Shown: positions 1-8,624, counted from the stretch's first letter. The stretch is DNA of 64,000 nucleotides from CANKHA01 sp035652315 (GCA_035652315.1 DASREA010000011.1:43361-107360); one strand, 5' to 3'. Notes: generated by a model from the letters alone, not told the origin. Translations and numbers: made by a program.

Positions 1-600
1 GGCTGTGTCACCGACCGTGACCAGAACTACGATCAAAACGTGACGGCGCCGAATCCTGCCGATGCCGATCTGGGTAGCAATGTGGCGTCGACGCTATTCC
101 CGGCCGAGCAGTATTCTAGCTGCCCGGTCGCGATGATGGGGCTCAACTATAACTGGACCGCCATGAAAAACCTGGTGGATTCGATGCAGCCCAACGGCAA
201 CACCAACCAGCCGATCGGCCTCGCGTGGGGCTGGCAGTCCTTGGTCGGAGGCGGCCCGCTGACCGCGCCGGCGATGGACCCGAACTACCAATATAATCAG
301 ATCATCATTCTGTTGTCGGACGGGCTGAACACCCAGGATCGCTGGTACAGCGCGCAAACGCAAGTGGACAATCGCATGTATCAGACCGGCAACGGCTCTG
401 GCACTTGCGCCAACATCAAGGCTGCCGGCATCACGATCTACACCATACAGGTCAACACCGGCGGCGATCCGACTTCGACATTGCTGCGGAACTGCGCCAC
501 GGACACCGGAAAGTTCTTCGAATTGAAGTCATCGAACCAAATTGTGACGGCGTTCAACACGATTGGCACCAATCTGGCGCAGCTGAGAGTGGCGAAATAA
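1..600 (+). CDS. TadG-like pilus assembly protein, C-terminal part (VWA domain)
   Basis: The reading frame is open from the first base of the window, so the gene begins upstream; 199 codons of the C-terminus are visible. The segment IIILLSDGLNTQDRW is a von Willebrand A-type strand and metal-site loop typical of TadG-related proteins of Flp/Tad pilus loci. The end, FNTIGTNLAQLRVAK, is also characteristic of that family. Several cysteines could form disulfides in the periplasm. Family members carry an N-terminal membrane helix (TadE/G-like), which is outside the window. No other tad gene is visible, so it may be the last gene of a tad cluster or a free-standing homologue. A 389-base gap follows before the next gene. 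Confidence 0.8.
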   Translation, partial: GCVTDRDQNYDQNVTAPNPADADLGSNVASTLFPAEQYSSCPVAMMGLNYNWTAMKNLVDSMQPNGNTNQPIGLAWGWQSLVGGGPLTAPAMDPNYQYNQIIILLSDGLNTQDRWYSAQTQVDNRMYQTGNGSGTCANIKAAGITIYTIQVNTGGDPTSTLLRNCATDTGKFFELKSSNQIVTAFNTIGTNLAQLRVAK

Positions 601-989
601 CCGGAGAAATCGGCGCTCCGATCAGGACGAGGCCGGGCGTGCTGTCTCTGCGGCGGTTCGGCGCAACAGGCGGTCCGCGGCATTCGAACCGCTTCAATGC
701 AGCCCGTTTGTCGTGTTTTCTCGGGTATCGGCACCGCCGCCCGACAGTAACCTTCCGACCGTTTATTGCTGTCAAGGCCTTGCTTTGGCCCACCTTTTTC
801 ATTTAACCCTTTGGCAACGGGGTAGGCCTAGCTTGAGAGGGTCGTGCCGCTGGACGGCGGCCGCCAGCCGTGAGGGGACGTTCGTTCGTGCTGGGGCGCC
901 AAGCCTCGCGTAATCGGCACGTTCCTATGCGGAATAGACAAGACAGGGACGGCGCCGCACGGCGCCAGCGGGAACAAAACGGGGAAACA
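601..989. other. Intergenic region between tadG-like gene and dac
   Basis: 389 bases with no convincing gene on either strand; the open frames are short and shadow-like. I see no terminator with a T-run after the tadG-like stop. A GC-rich self-complementary stretch (GGCGGCCGCC, near 857-866) lies in the part that probably serves as leader of the downstream carboxypeptidase gene. The frame of that gene stays open back to 870, but composition and the signal peptide favour a start at 990. Confidence 0.5.
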
Positions 990-2447
990 ATGCGAGTAAC
1001 GGGGGCCGAAGCCCCGCGCGGGCTTCGTTGGGGCGTTGTTGGATTTGTCACAGCTCTCGCCGCCTTCGCGCTGACCGCCGGGCCAGCCGCCGCCGGTTAT
1101 TCGCCGCCTTATGCCGACATCGTCGTCGATGCCAACAACGGCAAGGTGTTGCACGCTTCCAACCCGGATAGTCTCCGCCATCCCGCCTCGCTAGCCAAGA
1201 TCATGACGCTCTATCTGCTGTTCGAGCGGCTGGAGGCTGGAAAACTCAACCTAGACACGCCTCTTCGCGTCTCCGCCCATGCCGCGGCTCAGGCGCCATC
1301 CAAGATCGGGTTCGACGCCGGCGACACGATCCGGGTCGAAGACGCGATCAAGGCGATCGTCACGCGTTCGGCCAATGATGTGGCGGTTGTCATCGCCGAG
1401 GCCCTGGGCGGCAGTGAAAGCGCCTTCGCGGCCTTGATGACCGAAAAGGCCCACGCGCTGGGCATGACGCGGACGGTCTACAAAAACGCCTCGGGTCTGC
1501 CGGACGACGCTCAGGTCACCACCGCCCGCGACCAGGCCTTGCTCGGGCGCGCCATCCAGGAACGCTTCCCGCAATACTACAAATACTTTTCCACCACGCA
1601 GTTCATGTATCAGGGACACCTCGTGCGGGGACACAATCACCTGCTCGGCAATGTCGCAGGCGTGGATGGCATCAAGACAGGTTACACTCACGACTCCGGA
1701 TTTAATCTGGTCACCTCGCTTCATCGCAGCGACCGTTATCTCGTGGCCGTCGTGCTCGGCGGTCGCAGCGCTGCCAGCCGCGACGACCGCATGCGCGAGC
1801 TGATCGGCGATTATTTCCGCGTCGCTTCGACCAAGCGCATCGCTCCGCCGGCAGCCGCAGGAGCCGCCACCGCGGTGGCCAAAGCCGAACCGGCATCGAC
1901 CGCCTCCGTCCCCTTGCCCCGTCCGGCGCCGATCCCGCCGGCAGCCCCTTCGCAAATATCGATTGCCGCGCCCGGATCCGAGCAGCCTTTGCAACCGATC
2001 GCGGTGAAGACGGTCGCCGTAAAGCCGGGTCAAGAGGCCAAGCTCAACACAGTGATGAGCTATGCCGACGCGACGCCCTTGCCGCCGCCGCGCCCCGACA
2101 TTTTAGCCTCCTTTGGAACTAAGGCTGCTTCGGCCTCGCCGCAAGCGCCGATCGCGGCCACCGCGAACCAAGCTCCCACTGCTGCCGCCACTCCGGCGCG
2201 CCGCGAAGGCTGGATGATTCAGATTGGTGCCTTCGATCAAGAAAGCGACGCCAAACAGCGTCTCTACTCGGCGCAAAATCGTGCCAAAACGCTGCTGCGT
2301 GGCGCCGATCCCTTTACCGAAACGGTGACCAAGGGCAGCAAGACCTATTACCGCGCCCGCTTTGCCGGTCTCGACAAAGATCAGGCCGAAGCAGCTTGCA
2401 AGCTGCTGCACAAAAATGAAATCGCCTGCATGGCCCTGAAAAACTAG
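990..2447 (+). CDS. D-alanyl-D-alanine carboxypeptidase (peptidase S11) with C-terminal SPOR domain
   Basis: A periplasmic penicillin-binding protein that trims the terminal D-Ala of peptidoglycan stem peptides. The 485-residue product has a signal peptide (about 1-35, ending AAA-GYS). It carries the three S11 active-site motifs: SLAK (67-70, nucleophile Ser67), SAN (127-129) and KTG (229-231). After residue 300 comes a Pro/Ala-rich linker, then a SPOR-type domain (about 408-482, starting GWMIQIGAFDQ) that binds denuded septal glycan. The ATG at 990 is chosen because it follows a GGGG purine run and gives a proper signal peptide; the frame is open to 870 but the extra 40 residues look non-coding. 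The DacC/DacF-plus-SPOR layout is common in Rhizobiales, so a septal role is likely by family knowledge. Confidence 0.9.
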   Translation: MRVTGAEAPRGLRWGVVGFVTALAAFALTAGPAAAGYSPPYADIVVDANNGKVLHASNPDSLRHPASLAKIMTLYLLFERLEAGKLNLDTPLRVSAHAAAQAPSKIGFDAGDTIRVEDAIKAIVTRSANDVAVVIAEALGGSESAFAALMTEKAHALGMTRTVYKNASGLPDDAQVTTARDQALLGRAIQERFPQYYKYFSTTQFMYQGHLVRGHNHLLGNVAGVDGIKTGYTHDSGFNLVTSLHRSDRYLVAVVLGGRSAASRDDRMRELIGDYFRVASTKRIAPPAAAGAATAVAKAEPASTASVPLPRPAPIPPAAPSQISIAAPGSEQPLQPIAVKTVAVKPGQEAKLNTVMSYADATPLPPPRPDILASFGTKAASASPQAPIAATANQAPTAAATPARREGWMIQIGAFDQESDAKQRLYSAQNRAKTLLRGADPFTETVTKGSKTYYRARFAGLDKDQAEAACKLLHKNEIACMALKN

Positions 2448-2511
2448 GGTCTACTGGCGCCAGGGAAAGTTCGACAGGAGCCGCTCGCTGTGATGTTGCG
2501 TCAGAGGATGA

Positions 2512-3210
2512 TCAGCGATGTCGGCGAAGCAGAATATCCTTGGCCTCGTTCACCCGGGCCGCGAGATACGTAGACCCCCCTTGGTCGGGATGCAGTTTCT
2601 TCATCAGCGCGCGATGGGCGCGGCCGATTTCCTGCGGCCCGGCGCCCGGCTGCAAGCCAAGGATCTGATAAGCCTCCTCTTCCGTCATTTTGCCGGAGGG
2701 CGTCCCGCCCTGCCCCGATGCCGCATAGCTCTGCGCGTCTTCACGCCAGCGGGGATCCCGGCGGTCGAGATAAGCGGCGAGTAGAGCGCGGCTTTCGTCG
2801 TCGATAGTGCCGAGAAAGCCGATCAAGTCCGGCACGTCGAACCGATCGAGCTCGGCGCCCGCATGCGGCCCGGCAAGAATGCGGCCGCGCATTGCGCCGC
2901 TGTCGTGATCGAGTTCCATTTCCAGGAATGCCGAGCGCACCCGGGAGACCTGGTGCGGGCTTTTGTGCATGCGCCGGCCGAACCCCGCAGCCAGGGGCGT
3001 CCAGCCGAGCAGGCTCAGGCCGGCAACGCCGAGCGGAATGGCGACGGCCAATTGGCCTCGTAATCCGAGGAAGGCCGCGAGCAGGAGCGTGCCGACGCCG
3101 CCGACCGCGCGCAGAGTCCGCGCCAGGCTTCGCGGGTCCATCTTGCTCAGGACGTTTAGCGCCCAGAGGACAAGCACCAGGGCAAGAACGCCGAGGACAA
3201 GAGCGGGCAT
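2512..3210 (-). CDS. Membrane-anchored J-domain protein (C-terminal DnaJ domain)
   Basis: The 232-residue product begins with a hydrophobic helix (residues 2-20), has a second hydrophobic stretch at about 35-75, a soluble middle part, and ends in a J domain (about 175-232). The HPD tripeptide that stimulates Hsp70 ATPase is at about 207-209 (KLHPDQGG). A J domain at the very C-terminus behind a membrane anchor recalls the mitochondrial Tim14/Pam18 layout. The start at 3210 is preferred because it lies 2 bases after the upstream VWA stop; the frame continues upstream only inside that gene. It probably shares a transcript with the VWA gene. The client Hsp70 is presumably DnaK (inference). Confidence 0.8.
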   Translation of the reverse strand: MPALVLGVLALVLVLWALNVLSKMDPRSLARTLRAVGGVGTLLLAAFLGLRGQLAVAIPLGVAGLSLLGWTPLAAGFGRRMHKSPHQVSRVRSAFLEMELDHDSGAMRGRILAGPHAGAELDRFDVPDLIGFLGTIDDESRALLAAYLDRRDPRWREDAQSYAASGQGGTPSGKMTEEEAYQILGLQPGAGPQEIGRAHRALMKKLHPDQGGSTYLAARVNEAKDILLRRHR

Positions 3211-3212
3211 GA

Positions 3213-3947
3213 TCAGCTCAACTGCCGCAGCAGCTTTTGCGTCGCCGGTCCGGTACGGCGCGACGGATCGGCCAAGGCCTTGAGGCCGCCGGCGGCATAG
3301 GCGGCGGCGGCGCGCAGCAGTTCCGCCAGCTGCTGCGCCGCGCCCGGGTCGAACCGGCAATAGGCGCCGCGGCTCAGCCGGGCGATTTCGCGAAAGGCCT
3401 GTTCGGCGGCCGGATCGTCGCCTTCTTGAAACATGAAAGCCGGCACGCCAAGCAGGCCGAGTTCCCCGGCGGCCACGCTCAGGTCGTCGAGCGCTTCTTC
3501 CATGGCATCGCCAACAAAGACAAGGGCTTGCACCCGCCGGCGCTCGCTCTCGCGCCGGGCATGTGCCAAAACCCTGCCGATTTGCGTATGGCCGCCGCGA
3601 CAGTCGATTCCCTCCATCAGGCCGGCCAAGCGTTCAGCATCGCCGACCCAAGCCGAGGCGCCGCATTCGCCGAAGCCGCGATAGTAAACGAGCTGAACGT
3701 CGAGCCCGCCGATCGCGGCGGCTTCGCGGAACATGTCGATTTGCAGGCGGCGTGCCACGTTCCAGGTGGGCTCGCGGCTCATTGTGGCATCGAGCGCGAA
3801 AATAAGGCGGCCGCGCTGGCCCGCCATGTTCCGCGGCGTCAGGCTTTTGGCACGGGCCAGGAAGGCATCAATTTCCGGCCGCGATGAGGCCGGCGCCGGC
3901 CGATTGTCGCCTTGCTGGACGGGCGGGTCTGGCGTCTTTTGCGGCAT
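3213..3947 (-). CDS. VWA domain-containing protein
   Basis: The 244-residue soluble protein has a von Willebrand A fold: the strand RGRLIFALDATMS (about 45-57) supplies a MIDAS-like D-x-T-x-S, with a likely metal Thr in GHTQIG (about 121) and an Asp in VFVGDAME (about 137). There is no signal peptide. The N-terminal 20 residues are Pro/Gln-rich and disordered. The start at 3947 is used because the longer frame runs into the end of mipZ. It is followed within 2 bases by the membrane J-domain gene, which suggests co-expression. No specific function is known to me; VWA proteins usually act in metal-dependent protein complexes. Confidence 0.75.
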   Translation of the reverse strand: MPQKTPDPPVQQGDNRPAPASSRPEIDAFLARAKSLTPRNMAGQRGRLIFALDATMSREPTWNVARRLQIDMFREAAAIGGLDVQLVYYRGFGECGASAWVGDAERLAGLMEGIDCRGGHTQIGRVLAHARRESERRRVQALVFVGDAMEEALDDLSVAAGELGLLGVPAFMFQEGDDPAAEQAFREIARLSRGAYCRFDPGAAQQLAELLRAAAAYAAGGLKALADPSRRTGPATQKLLRQLS

Positions 3948-4036
3948 TGCATGGGCCTCGCGAGGCGTTTTGCCTCCCCAGGCCCATAACTTGGCTGGCG
4001 ATTGCGGCCGAAGCAATGCCGCGCTTGGGGCGCGGT

Positions 4037-4957
4037 TTAAGCGAGCAGGTCGTGCACTTCCAGCGGCTGCAAGGCGACCGAGCGCCATTCGGCGCGTGCC
4101 GCCGCCCGCTTCTTGCCCCGTTCGTCCAAGGGCAGCCGCAAGGCCGCGAGCAGTTGCGTGACCTCCTCGCGGGCGGTCACATGGGACATATTGGGCCGCG
4201 TACCCAGCGTATTTTCGTCGAGGTCGTCGAGCGCGGTCAGGCCGCGGGGGAAAAATTCACGATAGATCACGCGCTCGGCGAAACCATCCGCGTAGCGGAA
4301 GCCAAGCCGCAAGGCCAATTCGTTAAGGCCTTCGCCGACCAGGCGGCGATTGCGGGAACCCAGCATCGATAAGCGGTTGCGGATAACGATCCAGTCGGGC
4401 AAGGCCCCGTCGATCAGCCTTCGCTGGCGCCGCGCCTCGGTCACCATTTCCGCGTATTGGCTCTCGCCGGTCACCGCGTAAGTGGTCGGATCGACGGCGC
4501 CGAGGACGTCGAAATCGAGAAAACTGTCATTGAGCGGCGTAACCAGCGTGTCGGCCATGGAATGCGCAAGGCGCATCAGGTAGTTGTCAGTTCCCGGCGT
4601 ATCGACCACGATGAAATCATGGGTTTTTTCCACCGCGGCGATCGCTTCGGCGAAGCCCGCGAACTCGATCGCCTCATTCTCGTCGAGCTTGATGCTGGTA
4701 CCGCGGGCAATGCAGTAATGGATCGGAATTTCCAGATCGATTTCGGCGCGCTTACGCCAGTCGCGGCGGTTTTCAACGTAGTGAGTAAAGCTTTTCTGCC
4801 GGGAATCGAGGTCGATGGTCGCGACGCGCTGGCCCGCCTTCATCAAGGCGACGGCGACGTGCATGGCTGTGGTCGATTTTCCCGAGCCACCCTTTTCGTT
4901 ACCAAGCACCACGACGTGGGCGGATCTGGGCCGCCCGAAACTGCCCTCGATACCCAT
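4037..4957 (-). CDS. mipZ: Division-plane positioning ATPase MipZ
   Basis: A 306-residue ParA/MinD-type ATPase. The deviant Walker A box KGGSGKST is at residues 22-29, with signature Lys22 and catalytic Lys27. The segment FIVVDTPGTDNYLMRLAHSM carries the Walker B region. In Caulobacter and relatives, MipZ forms a bipolar gradient by interacting with ParB at the origins and inhibits FtsZ polymerisation near the poles, so the ring forms at midcell. The C-terminal part (ERVIYREFFPRGLTALDDLD) is typical of MipZ and distinguishes it from chromosomal ParA. A strong purine-rich ribosome site lies just before the ATG, and the gene is divergent from panC. The VWA and J-domain genes follow downstream on the same strand with a gap of 89 bases. 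Confidence 0.93.
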   Translation of the reverse strand: MGIEGSFGRPRSAHVVVLGNEKGGSGKSTTAMHVAVALMKAGQRVATIDLDSRQKSFTHYVENRRDWRKRAEIDLEIPIHYCIARGTSIKLDENEAIEFAGFAEAIAAVEKTHDFIVVDTPGTDNYLMRLAHSMADTLVTPLNDSFLDFDVLGAVDPTTYAVTGESQYAEMVTEARRQRRLIDGALPDWIVIRNRLSMLGSRNRRLVGEGLNELALRLGFRYADGFAERVIYREFFPRGLTALDDLDENTLGTRPNMSHVTAREEVTQLLAALRLPLDERGKKRAAARAEWRSVALQPLEVHDLLA

Positions 4958-4981
4958 GAACTCCCCCCGAGGCGTTTTAAT

Positions 4982-5009
4982 TCTCTATTTTTTTCGGTGC
5001 GCTGGTCAA
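4982..5009 (-). promoter_or_regulatory. Candidate housekeeping promoter of mipZ
   Basis: On the minus strand, TTGACC (5009-5004) and TAGAGA (4987-4982) are separated by 16 bases and lie 25 bases before the mipZ start. The first hexamer is close to the sigma-70 -35 consensus; the second is only a fair -10. An A-run sits between them. Assignment is by pattern only. Confidence 0.35.
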
Positions 5010-5119
5010 GGACTACTTCGATTTGCGCCCGTTCATAATTAATCCCGCGCTGGCCCGGCCATGCCGCAATTTGCTAGGTTTCATCGGTCTTTTTGAGCAT
5101 GCCGCGAAAATCCCTTTTC

Positions 5120-5971
5120 ATGACATCGAAGCCCCAAATTGTCCGGACATTGCGCGCCTTGCGCGGCGCTTCGCGAAACTACCGCGCGGCGAAGAAAACG
5201 GTGGCGCTCGTGCCGACCATGGGCGCGCTGCATGCAGGTCATCTCACGTTGGTGCGCCGTGCCCGGCGTATCGCCGACCGCGTCATCGTCTCCATTTTTG
5301 TTAATCCCGCGCAGTTCGCGCCGCACGAAGACTTCGCAAGCTATCCGCGCCGTTTCAAAAACGACATCGCCGCGCTCGCCGGGGAAAAAGTGGATCTGGT
5401 ATGGGCGCCTTCGGCCGCGGTCATGTACCCGGACGGCTTCGCCACACAGGTGACGCCGCAAGGTCCCGCTGCTGTCGGCCTGGAAGATGCTTTCCGGCCG
5501 CATTTTTTCGGCGGCGTAGCAACGGTCGTGACCAAGCTTTTGCTGCAATGCCTGCCGGATGTCGCTCTGTTCGGTGAAAAGGATTTTCAGCAGCTTCAGG
5601 TCATCAGGGCTCTGGCGCGCGATCTCGACATCCCGGTGAAAATTGTCGGTGTGCCGATTGTACGGGAAAAAGACGGGTTGGCGCTGTCTTCTCGAAATCT
5701 GTATTTGTCACCGCGCGAACGGTCGGTGGCTCCGACGCTTTATGCGGTGCTCACTGCCTGCGCCAAGAAAATCAGGAAAACGGGCGCCATTGAACCGGCC
5801 CTCGCCGAAGGACGTATTACGTTGACGCGCGCCGGATTCGCCGTCGACTATCTCGAGGCGCGCGACGCGGAAACGCTGAAGCGCGTTGCGTCACTCAGCG
5901 GCGGACGACTACGTCTGCTGGCCGCGGCGACGCTGGGCAAGACGCGGCTGATCGACAATATCGCGGTATGA
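5120..5971 (+). CDS. panC: Pantothenate synthetase
   Basis: Catalyses ATP-dependent condensation of pantoate with beta-alanine in the cytosol, the last step of pantothenate (coenzyme A precursor) synthesis. The product from 5120 has 283 residues, the length of the E. coli enzyme. It has the nucleotidyltransferase signature PTMGALHAGH (about 32-41) with the HxGH motif, and a KMSK-like segment REKDGLALSSRN. An upstream in-frame ATG at 5099 and TTG at 5093 would add a few residues; 5120 is preferred because it places PTMG at the usual distance from the N-terminus. panB is not adjacent here. It is divergent from mipZ and convergent with the DUF1489 gene. Confidence 0.95.
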   Translation: MTSKPQIVRTLRALRGASRNYRAAKKTVALVPTMGALHAGHLTLVRRARRIADRVIVSIFVNPAQFAPHEDFASYPRRFKNDIAALAGEKVDLVWAPSAAVMYPDGFATQVTPQGPAAVGLEDAFRPHFFGGVATVVTKLLLQCLPDVALFGEKDFQQLQVIRALARDLDIPVKIVGVPIVREKDGLALSSRNLYLSPRERSVAPTLYAVLTACAKKIRKTGAIEPALAEGRITLTRAGFAVDYLEARDAETLKRVASLSGGRLRLLAAATLGKTRLIDNIAV

Positions 5972-5981
5972 CCGCTCTACG

Positions 5982-6419
5982 CTAAAGCAACCCGAGATCG
6001 CGCAGCTCGCGGCGCAAGTGTTCGGGCATGGCGGCAATGCCGGGCGCCACACGGCTGAGATCGTCAGGAGCGTCCTTCTCGCTCAGATAGCGCCAGCCCT
6101 GGAAGGCGCGGTATGGCCGCGGCTCGACGAGCACCACTTTCGGCTCGAGCACGATCCGGCACCGCTTCACGCCCTCCTTGTCGACGAAGTCGTGCAAGGC
6201 CAGCACGCGCTGACGGCAACTGATCTGTCCGCGGATGACCCAGTAGAGCGAACCGCCATCCAACAGTTCGTTGACGCGTTTCGGCATCATCCGCGTCGTA
6301 TGGATATGCTCGGGACTAAGCCTGCGCCTTTTGCGCTGTTTCAGCTTCTCGCCGATCCATTCCTCAAGTTCTTGGACGGATTGGCAGCCAACGCAGAGCT
6401 TGATGAGATGCAGCGCCAC
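5982..6419 (-). CDS. DUF1489 family protein
   Basis: The 145-residue protein begins with GTG and the conserved ALHLIKLCVGC start of this alphaproteobacterial family, and continues with RRLSPEHIHTTRMMPKR and GWRYL segments that match the family as I know it. The frame is open to 6500, but the GTG at 6419 gives the usual family length and lies 7 bases after the preceding membrane-protein gene. The function is unknown. Basic residues and a conserved Cys pair (CVGC) are visible. It is likely co-transcribed with the upstream gene. Confidence 0.8.
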   Translation of the reverse strand: MALHLIKLCVGCQSVQELEEWIGEKLKQRKRRRLSPEHIHTTRMMPKRVNELLDGGSLYWVIRGQISCRQRVLALHDFVDKEGVKRCRIVLEPKVVLVEPRPYRAFQGWRYLSEKDAPDDLSRVAPGIAAMPEHLRRELRDLGLL

Positions 6420-6426
6420 AGTCCGG

Positions 6427-7278
6427 CTACCGCGGCGGCGAATTGTCCGCGCCCGCCGGATCGCGCGCGGTCGCGCCGGGAGCGGAAGGCGGCTCCGCAT
6501 TCATGATGCTGACGGGGGGAATCGCAGCCGCTCCAGGAAAGTTAAAAGGCTTGCCGGCTATGGCTGAAGCCGCGGCGGGGTTTGTAGGCGGCGGCGCCGC
6601 CGAGGCATTGGCACCCATCTGCTCCGCCCAACCGGCCGCATAACGGCTCACCCTCGCTTCGTAGGCCTGCGACTGCAGGTTGGCTTTGACCGCGTTGGCG
6701 TCACGAAACAATGCGAAGGCCTGGCACTGCTGTGGCGTGCAGCCGTCGCGCACAGCAAGGACATGAGCAACGATCCCGAAAGGGTCGACCTCGAGCGCAT
6801 GCTGCAGCGGCGTTATGGAGTTCTGGTAACCGCGATCCTTCGTGCGAACGAAATTCAACCCATCCGCCAGTAGGCGCAAGCGCGCTTGTATATAGGCCGC
6901 GGCAGCGGCAACCGATTGCGGCGTGGAAAAGATCGCCCGCTCGCACGAAGCTTCGACGCCCTGACCCGCCATCGCATCGAGGCAAGGCAAGGGCGATCCT
7001 GGCGCGATGGCACTCGCCGTTAACTGGGCGAAGCGCGCGTCGAGCCCCTGCCGCTCGGCAATCTGTTGGGCGGCGCGCGTTTGTTCGACGGAAGTCCAAG
7101 CCGCCCAGCCGATGACGACAAGAGCCGGAATGCCGAAAAGCGCCGAAATCGACCCAGGCATGGCCGAACGCCGCAGCGCGACGATCACCAGAACAATGAG
7201 AAGAATAAGCACCGCGCCCATGGCCCAGAGCGGCATCACGAGCGTGGCATCGGCGGTGTTAAGTAACGGCATTTCCAT
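6427..7278 (-). CDS. Hypothetical membrane protein
   Basis: The 283-residue product has two transmembrane helices (about 14-36 and 44-62), then a soluble, probably periplasmic domain with cysteine pairs (PCLDAM, SCERAIF, CTPQQC), and a Pro/Ala-rich disordered tail after about residue 225. I do not recognise a named family; the helical central part (ERAIFSTPQSVAAAAAYIQARL) resembles conserved unknown proteins of Rhizobiales. It is followed after 7 bases by the DUF1489 gene, so the two are probably one transcription unit. The high alanine and proline content of the tail weakens any homology-based call. Confidence 0.65.
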   Translation of the reverse strand: MEMPLLNTADATLVMPLWAMGAVLILLIVLVIVALRRSAMPGSISALFGIPALVVIGWAAWTSVEQTRAAQQIAERQGLDARFAQLTASAIAPGSPLPCLDAMAGQGVEASCERAIFSTPQSVAAAAAYIQARLRLLADGLNFVRTKDRGYQNSITPLQHALEVDPFGIVAHVLAVRDGCTPQQCQAFALFRDANAVKANLQSQAYEARVSRYAAGWAEQMGANASAAPPPTNPAAASAIAGKPFNFPGAAAIPPVSIMNAEPPSAPGATARDPAGADNSPPR

Positions 7279-7315
7279 TTCTCGCGACCGGTTAGATCAC
7301 CGCAAGGTCGAGCCG

Positions 7316-7651
7316 CTAGACGCCGCCAGCCGACCGGAATCCCGGCGCTAAGTCGGCGGCCGCGGCAAATGCACCCTTGGCCTCAACCGAGGTCATGGCG
7401 AGCATCGTGCGCAGATCGCTAACTCCGCCGCCACCGGCAGCCGCGAGCAATGCCGCGGCCATTTGCGTCTCGCTTTGCGCCTCAGCGATCAGAAGAAAAT
7501 CGTATTCGCCGAAAGTCACGTAATAGCCGATGAGCCGCCCGCCCGCCTTGGCCAGCAAGCGGGACACCGCATCGGCGCGGTCCTCGGGCCGCGTGATCAT
7601 CCCCTTGATGGCCTCACGGGTATAACGGCCTTGCGTGACAAAGATGGGCAT
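7316..7651 (-). CDS. GYD domain-containing protein
   Basis: A small cytosolic alpha/beta protein (111 residues) of the GYD family, named for a Gly-Tyr-Asp signature: here FGEYDFLLIAEA (about 47-58), preceded by GGRLIGYYVTFG. The start MPIFVTQGRYTREAIKGM is typical. The family resembles dimeric alpha/beta-barrel (ferredoxin-like) folds; its biochemical function is not established. It stands alone, with a short Gly/Ala-rich C-terminus. Confidence 0.8.
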   Translation of the reverse strand: MPIFVTQGRYTREAIKGMITRPEDRADAVSRLLAKAGGRLIGYYVTFGEYDFLLIAEAQSETQMAAALLAAAGGGGVSDLRTMLAMTSVEAKGAFAAAADLAPGFRSAGGV

Positions 7652-7718
7652 AGCTTATTTCTCCCGTGCGGCCCCACCGATCCTTTGGCGGCGCCAGCCT
7701 GGTTTTTGCACTGCGCGG

Positions 7719-7991
7719 TTAGTGATCGCGGTCGAGCTGACTCTCTTTGGCAACTCGCTCAAACGCCTCATCGGGACTTTTGATGCGGTATTGATAGTCG
7801 TCGCCATCCGATGGAAGGAGTCTGACAATTTTATAGCTGCCACTCGCGCCCGGGCGCGCCATCGTGCCGGCCGTGAAGAAAACGGCCTGCCCAACGTGGA
7901 ATTTGTGGGCTCGCGGCAAGGCGTCTCGCACAGGAACGGATGCGGGCGCCGCCTGCCGGGGGTTTTTTTTCTTGGCTGAATTTTTGCTCAT
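7719..7991 (-). CDS. Small conserved hypothetical protein
   Basis: The 90-residue protein has a Lys-rich N-terminus followed by a compact beta-rich part (HKFHVGQAVFFTAG, GSYKIVRLLP, YQYRIKSPDEAFERVAKES) that looks like a small barrel. I have an impression of similar short proteins in Rhizobiales but cannot name a family. No signal peptide, membrane segment or metal motif is visible. Confidence 0.55.
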   Translation of the reverse strand: MSKNSAKKKNPRQAAPASVPVRDALPRAHKFHVGQAVFFTAGTMARPGASGSYKIVRLLPSDGDDYQYRIKSPDEAFERVAKESQLDRDH

Positions 7992-8168
7992 AAAACAATT
8001 ATAGCAGTTATTTCTGCTTCCGGGAGAAATTCACGGCGCCGACCGTGATGCTCAAAACGCATGTAACTTCAGGCAGTTATGCCGCCACAAAGCCGCCAAA
8101 ACGGGCCGCTGAACTCAGCCGCGCCACTGCGTGTTGAAAGGGTGGTTTACAAGCCAGGGAGCAGTCCT

Positions 8169-8345
8169 TTGGAACACCTGATCTTTGTCTGCCCTCGGAC
8201 CGGTAAGCTGGTCGACACCGGCGTGGCCAGCGAGTTGGAAACTCTTCTGCGGATCCGCGCCAATACGGTCCGCGTGTTCTGTTCCTGGTGCGGCGAGCGG
8301 CACGAATGGAAAATCGGCGACGCACAACTGCAGCGCGCCGCCTAG
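8169..8345 (+). CDS. Small putative zinc-ribbon-like hypothetical protein
   Basis: From a TTG start the product has 58 residues. Cys8, Cys38, Cys41 and His45 (FVCPRTGK and CSWCGERHEW) could bind one zinc ion. The TTG is chosen because GGGAG lies 7 bases upstream and the protein then begins with the hydrophobic strand EHLIFVC; an ATG at 8079 in the same frame would add 30 low-complexity residues. I recall similar short proteins in Bradyrhizobium-like genomes, without known function. It is convergent with the next small gene, whose stop is 24 bases away. Confidence 0.55.
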   Translation: MEHLIFVCPRTGKLVDTGVASELETLLRIRANTVRVFCSWCGERHEWKIGDAQLQRAA

Positions 8346-8369
8346 CAAGCATCGCCCGGTCCAGCAGCT

Positions 8370-8594
8370 CTAGTGCATCCCTTCACGGTGACGGAGCGCG
8401 CTGGCAATTTCGTGCGCATCCAGTCGCGTGCCATCGTCGCCTTCGATCAGTAGCGCCGCCCTGCCGGTCTTGCTGACGTGGCCGGCCCAGCCGAAAGCAT
8501 CGTCCAAATTCGAAAATTGCTTGAACAAAAGATGCTCTTTTTCGAAAGGTGAAATCTTATCCTTCCCGGTCGGACCGCTATAGACGCGATACAT
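8370..8594 (-). CDS. Small conserved hypothetical protein
   Basis: The 74-residue product starts MYRVYSGPTGKDKISP and contains an alpha/beta pattern (FKQFSNLDDAFGWAGHV, RAALLIEGDDGTRLDAHEIASAL). The ATG at 8594 follows a GGAACG-containing leader. No family is recognised. Its leader holds two adjacent strong hairpins (8625-8669), so expression may be controlled at RNA level. Confidence 0.5.
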   Translation of the reverse strand: MYRVYSGPTGKDKISPFEKEHLLFKQFSNLDDAFGWAGHVSKTGRAALLIEGDDGTRLDAHEIASALRHREGMH

Positions 8595-8624
8595 CCTGCG
8601 TTCCTTTCGCTGAAGCATTTGGGG

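Noticed and set aside
2455..2464. CTGGCGCCAG palindrome after the carboxypeptidase gene
   Set aside because: Too short, with no loop and no T-run; not a credible terminator.
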